NCBI GenBank assembly: GCA_030597485.1
Contig: JAUVRU010000209.1
Span: 1 to 5,112, forward strand
Reading direction: 5' to 3'
DNA from: Anaerolineae bacterium
GTDB lineage: Bacteria; Chloroflexota; Anaerolineae; 4572-78; NAK82
Length of the DNA stretch: 5,112 nt
The notes under the pieces are model-generated. The model was not told the origin of the DNA, did not search any database, and worked only from the letters and a program-made list of their open reading frames with translations. Positions 1 to 5,093 of this stretch are shown piece after piece. The number at the start of each line of letters is the position of its first letter. The stretch's first letter is position 1. A program made the position numbers and the translations under genes.

Positions 1-217
1 CATCGACGACCGTCACGGGCCAATCCTGGCCAACCCGTTCCGGATAGCCAAGCCACGTGCGTGGCTGGCTGCCTTCCATGTGGAGCTGGAAGAGCTCAAA
101 GCCACCGTTGGTCAGCAGATTCACGGCCAGTGAAGTAGCCGGAAAGGCCAGCAGCGCCACCAGCAGGCCCAGGCCGAGAACCGTGAGGAACCGAAGCCAC
201 CTTGATTTCGTGCGCAT
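1..217 (-). CDS. Secreted protein, N-terminal part only (runs off left edge)
   Basis: The reading frame opens with ATG at 217 and stays open for 72 codons to the window edge, so the C-terminus is missing. An AGGAG Shine-Dalgarno sequence lies nine bases before the ATG, which fixes the start. The first 31 residues form a classical signal peptide: a basic n-region (MRTKSRWLRF), a Leu/Val/Ala-rich core (about 11-25) and a PATSLA c-region, with likely cleavage after Ala31. The mature protein begins VNLLTNGGFE, an opening I associate with exported carbohydrate-binding or beta-sandwich domains of Chloroflexota; that link is recalled, not tested. Trp and Gly residues follow (TWLGYPERVGQDWP). The function cannot be named from this fragment. 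It is codirectional with the redox genes upstream, but 306 bp and a strong hairpin separate them, so it is probably a separate transcription unit. Confidence 0.75.
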   Translation of the reverse strand, partial: MRTKSRWLRFLTVLGLGLLVALLAFPATSLAVNLLTNGGFELFQLHMEGSQPRTWLGYPERVGQDWPVTVVD

Positions 218-523
218 GTTTATCAACTCCTGGGGTAAGAGGGCAAGACGCTCGTTGAGAGCCACACTGAATAGGATTCTAGTGTCATAGTACCATTGGC
301 CATCCATGGTTTCAATGGGGGGAACGCTGAATTCCGCGTCCACAATAGCACTGACAGCTTTTCAGTGGTAACGAGTACGCAAAACAGGAGAAACCTGGCT
401 TCTCCAAGAAGCCAGGTTTCTCCTGTTCCACATTGCGCGAGGGGGTGACCGCTAGCGACTGAAAGGTTCCTCGCCGCCTCGCTCCTCAAGATGCGACGCT
501 GCCAGGATCACCTCGGTTGACTG
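218..523. other. Intergenic region with one strong hairpin, no gene seen
   Basis: This 306-bp gap lies between the stop of the CcdA-like gene and the start of the secreted-protein gene, both on the minus strand. A frame of 88 codons can be read on the minus strand (489 to 223), but it runs straight through the perfect palindrome at 383-427, has no recognisable domain and looks like chance. The part near 218-300 should carry the promoter of the secreted-protein gene. I see a TAGAAT-like -10 on the minus strand near 275-280, but no convincing -35 for it. Confidence 0.7.
383..427. repeat. Perfect 21-bp inverted repeat with 3-nt loop (palindromic repeat, possible terminator)
   Basis: Positions 383-403 and 407-427 are exact reverse complements, separated only by CCA. 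The core of one arm reads GAGAAACCTGGCTTCT. On the minus strand the hairpin lies 96 bp beyond the CcdA-like stop and is followed by a run of four T (384-381), so it could act as a rho-independent terminator. It is far longer and more perfect than a usual terminator stem. The core resembles AAACC/GGTTT palindromic repeats that I recall as scattered through Chloroflexota and cyanobacterial genomes. It may therefore be one copy of a dispersed, non-autonomous palindromic element; that family assignment is inference. Confidence 0.85.
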
Positions 524-1390
524 CTAAGCCGCCAGGCCTCCCTGGAAGACCCAGTAGTAGATCAGGTACAGGCCAGCCCCGATGAGGAACACGGCGCTCA
601 GCCGGTGGATGTAGGGCGTCAACGCTCGCAGCCACCGGGCCATGCCCCGCCGGAACAGCGCCGCCCCCACCGTTACCACCAGGATGATGGCACCCATCCC
701 CAGAGAGTAGCCGATGAACTGGGCGAATGACGAGGCCGCCCCTTCGCTGGACAGCGCGCTGCCCACCACCACCAGGAAGATGGGCAGCGGGCAGCTCAGC
801 GAGGCGACGGCGTAGGTGATGCCGAACAGAAAGGCGTTCCCCAGGTTCTGCTGCGGCTCCACCGTCATCCCCTTGACTGCCAGGATGCCCAGCGTCTTGC
901 GTGCCAGGAGGAGCCAGGCGCCCAGCACCACCATGCCCACACCGATCAGCAGCCCGGCGTAGGGGAAAGAGGCCACCAGCCACTGTCCCCCGGCCGAGAT
1001 GATGGCGCCGACGACAGCGAAGATCAGGATGAGTCCCAGGGTTACCACCACCGCCACCAACAGCGCCTTCAACGCCCGGCTCACAGCCGGGGCATCTGGC
1101 CGTTCGCTCCTTGCCTGGAAGAAGGCGTAGGACGTGAGCATCATCACGCCACAGGGATTGACACTGGCCACCATACCGGCGGCGAAGGCGTATCCCACCG
1201 GCAACACCAGCGCCAGATTGGCCACACTGTTCTCGATACCCCCTCGGAAGGTTATCAGAAGCACGAGAATTGCCACCACCAGCATGGCCGGGATGGCGAA
1301 CGTGGCAACCAGCACCAGCTGGCTCCCCTCTCGCTTCTTGCTGTCGAGGTCCGACGGCCATACGGCCTTGGTGGAGATTATGCTTTTCAT
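524..1390 (-). CDS. CcdA/DsbD-type thiol-disulfide membrane transporter
   Basis: A 288-residue integral membrane protein of the cytochrome c biogenesis CcdA family. These proteins shuttle reducing equivalents from cytoplasmic thioredoxin through two membrane cysteines to thioredoxin-fold proteins outside. The two diagnostic motifs are present: NPCG at 78-81 (Cys80) and SLSCPLP at 197-203 (Cys200). They are the only cysteines in the protein. Hydrophobic segments lie near 25-47, 58-76, 105-131, 143-163, 185-210, 222-246 and 262-281. That gives about seven, one more at the N-terminus than the usual six-segment CcdA, after a basic and polar head (KSIISTKAVWPSDLDSKKR). The start is ATG at 1390, with GAGGTGA six bases upstream. 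It lies 103 bp downstream of the thioredoxin-domain lipoprotein gene, the likely electron acceptor. A maturation role for cytochrome c is possible, but no haem-handling gene is visible. Confidence 0.9.
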   Translation of the reverse strand: MKSIISTKAVWPSDLDSKKREGSQLVLVATFAIPAMLVVAILVLLITFRGGIENSVANLALVLPVGYAFAAGMVASVNPCGVMMLTSYAFFQARSERPDAPAVSRALKALLVAVVVTLGLILIFAVVGAIISAGGQWLVASFPYAGLLIGVGMVVLGAWLLLARKTLGILAVKGMTVEPQQNLGNAFLFGITYAVASLSCPLPIFLVVVGSALSSEGAASSFAQFIGYSLGMGAIILVVTVGAALFRRGMARWLRALTPYIHRLSAVFLIGAGLYLIYYWVFQGGLAA

Positions 1391-1493
1391 CTTGACTCAC
1401 CTCGTTCACATTCCTGCTCAGAGACCGGTGAAGCTGGCTTCAGCCTGGCCGGGGTCGCGAACCAGACTGAAGCGGTTCTGGCCATGCCTGCTA

Positions 1494-3278
1494 TCAGCCG
1501 GCCGAAGTCTCGATTAGCGCTTCTATAGTGTCGCTCAACTGGTCACCGGTCAATATGCCGTTGTGCTGTTTGACGATCTCGCCATCGGGTTTCATGAAGT
1601 AGGTTGCCGGTGTTCCCAGCACCCGGTAGTCCTTCATGATCTGGACCTGGGACGTGGCCCCGGCCGGGATGGTGATGCTCAGGTCCGAGAGCAAGGTCAG
1701 TGCGTCGTCCTTGTCGCCCAGCCGGACGAAGGGCCCGATGTCGACAGCAACGAAGTTTACCCGGTCACCGTACTCGTCGTACGCTGCTTGCAGGTGCGGC
1801 AGCTCAGCTCGGCAGGTGGGGCACAGGCCGGCCCAAAGGTTGAGAACCACCGGCTTGCCCTGGGCCAGCACGTCGGACAACATAACCGTCTGTCCGCCCA
1901 GCTGATCCTGGCCCTGGTACACCTCGATCTCGAAATCGGACTGCAGCTGGCTCACCTCCACCTTGCCCTCAACCTCGTCCTCAGCCTTGCCCTCATCCCC
2001 AGCCTCAACCTCAACCTCACTGTTATCGACACCGTACACCCGCGTCTCCGGTCGGAAGGCAGCCCACGAGAACCAGAAGTGATTGATGCTCACCACCGGC
2101 GCCAGCTGGCTGCCCTTCTTGGGCCCGCTGACAGCTTGCCCTAGCACGTTCCACTCGCTGCCGGTCTGATCGTCTACTATACGCTCACCGTCCCAGCTGA
2201 AGGTCAACGTCTGGCCATCCATCTGGCGGGAGAAGGTGGTGGCAGCGCCCACGTCCTCACCGTTGGCCACAGTAAGCGCGTTCAGTGCCGACGAGGTACC
2301 CGGCGCCCACAGCACCACGATGGGCGTGTCGGCGACAGTGTCGTTCACCACGTGCAGTTCCTGTAGCACATCATAGGGATAGGCTACCGTGCCCGTCACC
2401 ATATCCACGGTTACCACCCGGGCCATAGCCGGCAATATCTCCGGCGTGTCGGGACCGCGGTACAGGAAGGGCGAGTTCTCCCGGCTGTCGTAGCCCACGT
2501 ATGGGTTCTGGCCATAGCTACGGGTGTAGCCGGTCTGCCGCGACAACACCGTCCCGTCCGGGTGGGCCTCCTTGAAGTCGGCCCACGAGATGAGGGAGGC
2601 GGGCACGTATGTCAGCTGACGGCCGGTGTACTCACCCGCTATGCCCTCGCCGGTAGCTTGCTGCCACCACGTTTCGGTCTGCCGGTCGTACATGATCAGG
2701 TTGCTGTAGCGCAGCCGGCCGGTGGTACCGAAGTCCAGCATCTGCCCGTCAAACATGCGCTCGAAGGCGACGCCGGTGTTGCACAAAGGACAGTAGGTCA
2801 CAGTCACCGGCACATCCCCTACCATATCGTTCACAATCTCGTGCCACATCAGGATCTGGATAGGATAGGCGCGGGCTTCGCCGTCTATCTCTACCAGGAT
2901 GACCGGCTCGTCAGGCTTGAGCCATTCATCCGCCTTTGCCACTCTCTCGTACCTGGGCTCATCGACCGCCGCGATGCCGTCCTTGGGCGGCCCGCCGGAG
3001 AGGATCTCACTGTAGGATACGCTGTGCTTGCGCCAGTCGGTGGTGAACTCGAGCTCGGCTCCTCCTGGCGGTGGCTCGTCCTCCAACGCGACGTCGGGCG
3101 TTGGCGCCCGTGTCGGTGATGGCACCGACGCAGACGTGGCTGTGGCCGGCACCGGCGTATCTGTCACTGGCACCGGTGTATCTGTTGGCAGCACTGTGTC
3201 CGGCGTCGCCGCCAGGGCGGAACAACCTGCCAGAACAAGGCCCAAGAGGCCAAACAGAAGCAATGTAGATACACGCAT
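1494..3278 (-). CDS. DUF3179 lipoprotein with C-terminal TlpA-like thioredoxin domain
   Basis: A 594-residue exported lipoprotein. Residues 1-19 are a lipoprotein signal peptide with lipobox LAGC (Cys19 lipidated). Residues 23-62 are a Thr/Pro/Ala-rich linker. A DUF3179 domain follows (about 95-418), recognised by DGIAAVDEPRY, IDGEARAYPIQILMWHEIVN, VPVTVTYCPLCNTG (Cys163, Cys166), the NLIMYDRQTETWW segment and INHFWFSWAAF; its biochemical function is not known to me. An acidic Glu/Asp/Val linker spans about 419-443. The C-terminus (about 447-594) is a TlpA/ResA-like thioredoxin fold with LNLWAGLCPTC (Trp482, Cys486, Cys489) and the cis-proline motif GTP (Pro557). The start is ATG at 3278, with AGGAGG six bases upstream. 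The CcdA-like gene downstream is the probable electron donor to the CPTC site. The domains are clear; the fused function is inference. Confidence 0.95.
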   Translation of the reverse strand: MRVSTLLLFGLLGLVLAGCSALAATPDTVLPTDTPVPVTDTPVPATATSASVPSPTRAPTPDVALEDEPPPGGAELEFTTDWRKHSVSYSEILSGGPPKDGIAAVDEPRYERVAKADEWLKPDEPVILVEIDGEARAYPIQILMWHEIVNDMVGDVPVTVTYCPLCNTGVAFERMFDGQMLDFGTTGRLRYSNLIMYDRQTETWWQQATGEGIAGEYTGRQLTYVPASLISWADFKEAHPDGTVLSRQTGYTRSYGQNPYVGYDSRENSPFLYRGPDTPEILPAMARVVTVDMVTGTVAYPYDVLQELHVVNDTVADTPIVVLWAPGTSSALNALTVANGEDVGAATTFSRQMDGQTLTFSWDGERIVDDQTGSEWNVLGQAVSGPKKGSQLAPVVSINHFWFSWAAFRPETRVYGVDNSEVEVEAGDEGKAEDEVEGKVEVSQLQSDFEIEVYQGQDQLGGQTVMLSDVLAQGKPVVLNLWAGLCPTCRAELPHLQAAYDEYGDRVNFVAVDIGPFVRLGDKDDALTLLSDLSITIPAGATSQVQIMKDYRVLGTPATYFMKPDGEIVKQHNGILTGDQLSDTIEALIETSAG

Positions 3279-3359
3279 TATAGTCCTCCTATTTCTCTAC
3301 TTGCCCTAATGACGTGACGAGCCGTGGATGTCTTACTTCCCTTTTCACCGGAATGCGGC

Positions 3360-3389
3360 ATAATGGAGATTAGTCAATATGGTGGTCAA
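3360..3389 (-). promoter_or_regulatory. Candidate sigma-70-type promoter of the redox gene pair
   Basis: On the minus strand TTGACC (3389-3384) is followed after 18 bp by CATTAT (3365-3360), with five and four matches to the -35 and -10 consensus. This would give an untranslated leader of roughly 75 bases before the lipoprotein ATG at 3278. It lies opposite the 5' end of the divergent Phd-like frame. The match is moderate and the spacing is at the upper end, so it is only a candidate. Confidence 0.3.
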
Positions 3390-3404
3390 AATTTGGGAAA
3401 GAGT

Positions 3405-3578
3405 GTGGAACAGACCATGACTGCCACCCACGCCCGCATACACTTCGGCGAGGCGTTGCCCAAGGTGGCTAAAGGGGGACATCGCATCATCGTGGCACGC
3501 GCTGGCCGGCCTCAGGCGTCGATCCTCTCCGTATCCGAACATGAGCGGTTGAGGGCGGGCACATCGCCAATTCGCTGA
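3405..3578 (+). CDS. Short Phd/YefM-family antitoxin, apparently orphan
   Basis: The frame encodes the conserved N-terminal DNA-binding and dimerisation core of Phd/YefM antitoxins: TATHARIHFGEALPKVAKGG, then HRIIVARAGRPQASILSVSEHERL. The family pattern is an Ala-Arg helix, FGE-L, a Gly-Gly turn, an I-V-R-G-P strand and a terminal S-x-x-x-x-E-R-L. I chose GTG at 3405 (57 residues) because it leaves about nine residues before the Ala-Arg, as in family members, and a weak GGAAAG lies just upstream. ATG at 3417, 3363 or 3324 are alternatives in the same frame. The protein ends only eight residues after ERL, so the toxin-binding tail is very short or lost. No PIN, RelE or Doc toxin follows within 150 bp; the next genes are a separate AbrB-Doc operon with its own promoter. 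It may be an orphan or a decaying antitoxin. Confidence 0.62.
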   Translation: MEQTMTATHARIHFGEALPKVAKGGHRIIVARAGRPQASILSVSEHERLRAGTSPIR

Positions 3579-3706
3579 ACACCACACGGATGCTGCTTGT
3601 TCGATATCGTGACCACAGAGATGTTCCAGGCTACATCGGTCGCCCCCTCACGAAGTGAATAGCCGAGGCCGAACCCAAACCGCGCAGAGCCACCACGGGC
3701 GTGAAA

Positions 3707-3722
3707 AAGACTGTTCAGTCTT
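3707..3722. repeat. Short 16-bp palindrome upstream of the toxin-antitoxin promoter
   Basis: AAGACTG (3707-3713) and CAGTCTT (3716-3722) are perfect inverted arms around TT. Read on the minus strand, the stem runs into a five-T stretch, a terminator-like arrangement, but no minus-strand gene lies just upstream to be terminated. It sits 15 bp before the -35 box of the AbrB-Doc promoter, so it could also be a protein-binding site. Its role is unknown. Confidence 0.35.
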
Positions 3723-3736
3723 CCCGGCGCTAGCCC

Positions 3737-3764
3737 TTGACATCCCCGCACAGCCGTGTATACT
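3737..3764 (+). promoter_or_regulatory. Sigma-70-type promoter of the AbrB-Doc operon
   Basis: A perfect -35 hexamer TTGACA (3737-3742) is followed after 16 bp by TATACT (3759-3764), a five-of-six match to the -10 consensus. Transcription would start near 3771, leaving a leader of roughly 25 bases with GGGGGTG before the GTG start at 3797. This is the strongest promoter in the window and drives only the two toxin-antitoxin genes as far as can be seen. Confidence 0.75.
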
Positions 3765-3778
3765 TACATTGTAAGTAT
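3760..3778. promoter_or_regulatory. Palindromic operator overlapping the -10 box
   Basis: ATACTTAC (3760-3767) and GTAAGTAT (3771-3778) are perfect 8-bp inverted arms around ATT. The left arm covers most of the -10 box and the right arm covers the probable transcription start. AbrB/MazE antitoxins bind DNA as dimers and commonly repress their own operon, often better when bound to the toxin. A site here is well placed for such autoregulation by the product of the next gene. The symmetry is seen; the binding protein is inferred. Confidence 0.65.
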
Positions 3779-3796
3779 GTTCACTGGGGGTGTCAC

Positions 3797-4039
3797 GTGG
3801 GACGTAAGGTGTTCAAGACTGGGAACAGCATGGTTGTCTCGCTGCCCAAAGATACCATGGACGCTCTCGGCATGGCCGAGGGATCCGAGGTCGACGTGGA
3901 ACTGGACAGGCAGGGGGGGCGCATCATCATTCGGCCGACTCTGGAGCCGACATTGCCGGGCGTGGACCAGGAGTTCGCGCGCCAGGTGACTGACTTCATC
4001 GAGCGATATCGTCCTGCCCTGGAAGCCCTGGCCAGGTGA
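3797..4039 (+). CDS. AbrB/MazE-type antitoxin (SpoVT-AbrB swapped-hairpin domain)
   Basis: An 80-residue protein. Residues 2-46 form a SpoVT-AbrB domain: GRKVFKTGNSMVVSLPKDTM, then LGMAEGSEVDVELDRQGGRI and IIRP. The TGNSxVVSLPK signature and the GMAEGSEV loop are typical of antitoxin AbrB/MazE proteins, which bind DNA as swapped-hairpin dimers. The C-terminal tail (about 47-80, with FARQVTDFIERYRPALEALA) is a predicted helix, the usual place where such antitoxins wrap and block their toxin. I chose GTG at 3797 because GGGGGTG lies five bases upstream and the family starts just before the GRKV strand. The frame opens upstream at an ATG at 3737, but that lies in the -35 box. The stop TGA overlaps the toxin start (GTGA, 4036-4039), so the pair is translationally coupled. 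It likely represses its own promoter through the palindrome at 3760-3778. Confidence 0.9.
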   Translation: MGRKVFKTGNSMVVSLPKDTMDALGMAEGSEVDVELDRQGGRIIIRPTLEPTLPGVDQEFARQVTDFIERYRPALEALAR

Positions 4040-4431
4040 CCAACTACTTGACAGTAGAGCAGGTTCTCTTTCTTCACTCTCGACTGGTTGAGGAGACTGG
4101 CGGCGCCCACGGTGTCCGTGATCTGGGGCTGCTCCAGTCGGCCGTGGCACGCCCTGGCGCCACGTTCGGTGGAGAAGACCTGTACGCCGACGTATTTCGC
4201 AAGGCAGCTGCCCTGATGGCGTCTCTCATACTCAATCACCCGTTTGTGGATGGCAACAAACGTACCGGTATCGCGGCCGCCGCCTTGTTCTTGGCGCGAA
4301 ACGGCTGTCAGCTGATGGCTACCAACGAGGAGCTGGAAACCTTTGTCCTGGAAGTTACTCAGTCCGCACCAGAGACCGACGCGATAGCGTCGTGGCTGAA
4401 AAGCCACGCCTCCGCCAGCGCCATTCCCTGA
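4036..4431 (+). CDS. doc: Doc-type toxin of the Fic/Doc family
   Basis: A 131-residue protein close to the usual Doc length (about 125-135). The signature HPFVDGNKRTG lies at 68-78, with catalytic His68 and the Asn-Lys-Arg-Thr end typical of Doc rather than AMP-transferring Fic enzymes, which have GNGR. Family features before and after it are also present: an N-terminal TNYLTVEQVLFLHSRLVEETGG reading with the Doc-like HGVRDLGLLQSAVARP (25-40), and ALFLARNGCQL (83-93). Phage P1 Doc phosphorylates translation factor EF-Tu and halts protein synthesis; the same activity is likely here but not shown. The GTG start lies within the antitoxin stop (GTGA overlap), so toxin output depends on antitoxin translation. 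All signature residues look intact. The partner is AbrB-type rather than the classical Phd. Confidence 0.93.
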   Translation: MTNYLTVEQVLFLHSRLVEETGGAHGVRDLGLLQSAVARPGATFGGEDLYADVFRKAAALMASLILNHPFVDGNKRTGIAAAALFLARNGCQLMATNEELETFVLEVTQSAPETDAIASWLKSHASASAIP

Positions 4432-4437
4432 CAGACC

Positions 4438-4665
4438 ATGGCAGCAGGGCGCCCGCAAACGGGCCGACCCGCTCTCCGTCAGCTCTGGAGGGTCCGCCCG
4501 ATGCAGCCACGATCAGGCGAGACGGCGGCGACCAGGAACGGCAGGCAGGTGACGTGGATGGGAATGGCCGTCTATCACCTCACTGGCGGCAAGATCGACA
4601 GAGTGTGGGGTTTGAACGACGCCTTGGGCATCATACAGCAGGTGGGCGCCATCCCCTCGGATTAG
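4438..4665 (+). pseudogene. C-terminal remnant of a SnoaL-like ester cyclase
   Basis: The last 45 or so residues match the end of SnoaL-like ester/polyketide cyclases: GRQVTWMGMAVYHLTGGKI, then DRVWGLNDALGIIQQVGAIP, whose G-(R/K)-x-V-x-x-x-G-x-x-x-Y/F-R/H, GGKI and D-A-L-G-x-x-x-Q-x-G-A-I-P pattern is typical. These NTF2-fold enzymes are normally 130-150 residues; only about 75 can be read here and just the C-terminal half looks related. Residues upstream (LRQLWRVRPMQPRSGE) align loosely with the WRVR..THRGE strand but with small length changes. The N-terminal part is absent, and the frame begins only seven bases after the Doc stop, with no clear ribosome binding site. I read it as a truncated gene left after insertion or deletion. 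A short living protein cannot be ruled out. Confidence 0.6.
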
Positions 4666-4855
4666 GGAGTGTGGAGATGACTGCCTCAGCACGTTTCCGT
4701 CTAAACGGCCAAGCGAAGGCTTACGCTGGTTGCTGCCACAGCGCCAGAGAGGACGTGAATGACGGATGGCTACGTGTGCCACTTCGGGGCACGTGCTCGC
4801 GGGTTCACTACAACCTGTCACTTCTGTCCGCTACAGATCCAAGGGGATTCAGAAG

Positions 4856-4911
4856 GCTCACACAATCGTGTGGGGTCTCCCTTTGTGATATGATGCGATT
4901 GTGCGATGAGC
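4856..4911. repeat. Imperfect 13-bp inverted repeat around a -10-like box
   Basis: GCTCACACAATCG (4856-4868) is the reverse complement of 4896-4911 (CGATTGTGCGATGAGC), except for a three-base bulge CGA at 4904-4906. The loop is 27 bases and contains TGATATGAT (4886-4894), an extended -10-like element on the plus strand, without a convincing -35. No gene of any size follows. It may be a regulatory site of a lost gene, a small structured RNA or a chance fold. Confidence 0.4.
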
Positions 4912-5072
4912 AATAACGGTCATTCCTAGGCGTGAGAGGGATCGGCCGGGAGGCTGCCACCACTGAACGTGCTGGCCGTGCGGGCTGCCCGAGGCTGTGG
5001 TAGGGGTCACTGCGCACTCCCAGCCCACCCGTCGCGACAGTCCACCTTGGATCCTCATTGTCGGGATTCGAT

Positions 5073-5093
5073 GAAAGTGACTATCCCACTTTC
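5073..5093. repeat. 7-bp inverted repeat at the right edge
   Basis: GAAAGTG (5073-5079) and CACTTTC (5087-5093) are perfect arms around a 7-base loop. With a small bulge the pairing extends outward through TTCG and GAA. An ATG at 5071 opens a frame (MKVTIPLSKGILGS) that stays open to the window end, so this could alternatively be the start of a plus-strand gene. No good ribosome binding site is visible. It cannot be resolved from this window. Confidence 0.35.

Noticed and set aside
486..1409. A 307-codon frame on the minus strand, longer than the CcdA-like frame it overlaps
   Set aside because: It is a shifted reading of the CcdA-like gene: Gly/Ala/Arg-rich with no membrane pattern or domain, whereas the other frame shows both CcdA motifs and a good ribosome binding site.
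1421..1493. Possible attenuator or terminator in the gap between the lipoprotein and the CcdA-like gene (TGAAGCTGGCTTCA palindrome at 1429-1442)
   Set aside because: The arms are only six bases with a two-base centre and no T-run follows, so it does not support a break between the two genes.
1563..2144. Long plus-strand frames opposite the DUF3179 lipoprotein (also 1636-1905, 2562-3119 and 3028-3309)
   Set aside because: They are antisense shadows of a clearly coding GC-rich gene, with no recognisable domains and no sensible start sites.
3591..3659. Short plus-strand frame (MLLVRYRDHRDVPGYIGRPL and on) after the Phd-like antitoxin as its toxin
   Set aside because: Only about 22 residues, with no acidic PIN residues and no RelE or Doc motif; there is nothing to support a toxin.
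4391..4408. CGTGGCT/AGCCACG stem with a GAAA tetraloop near the end of the toxin gene
   Set aside because: A neat fold, but it lies inside the toxin coding sequence with no T-run after it, so it is not a terminator and may reflect codon composition.
3793..4458. A 221-codon minus-strand frame across the antitoxin and toxin genes
   Set aside because: It lies antisense to two well-recognised genes with intact motifs and has no domain of its own.
4677..4916. 79-codon plus-strand frame with a purine-rich stretch before its ATG
   Set aside because: No recognisable family, odd composition, and it runs through the inverted repeat at 4856-4911; chance seems more likely.
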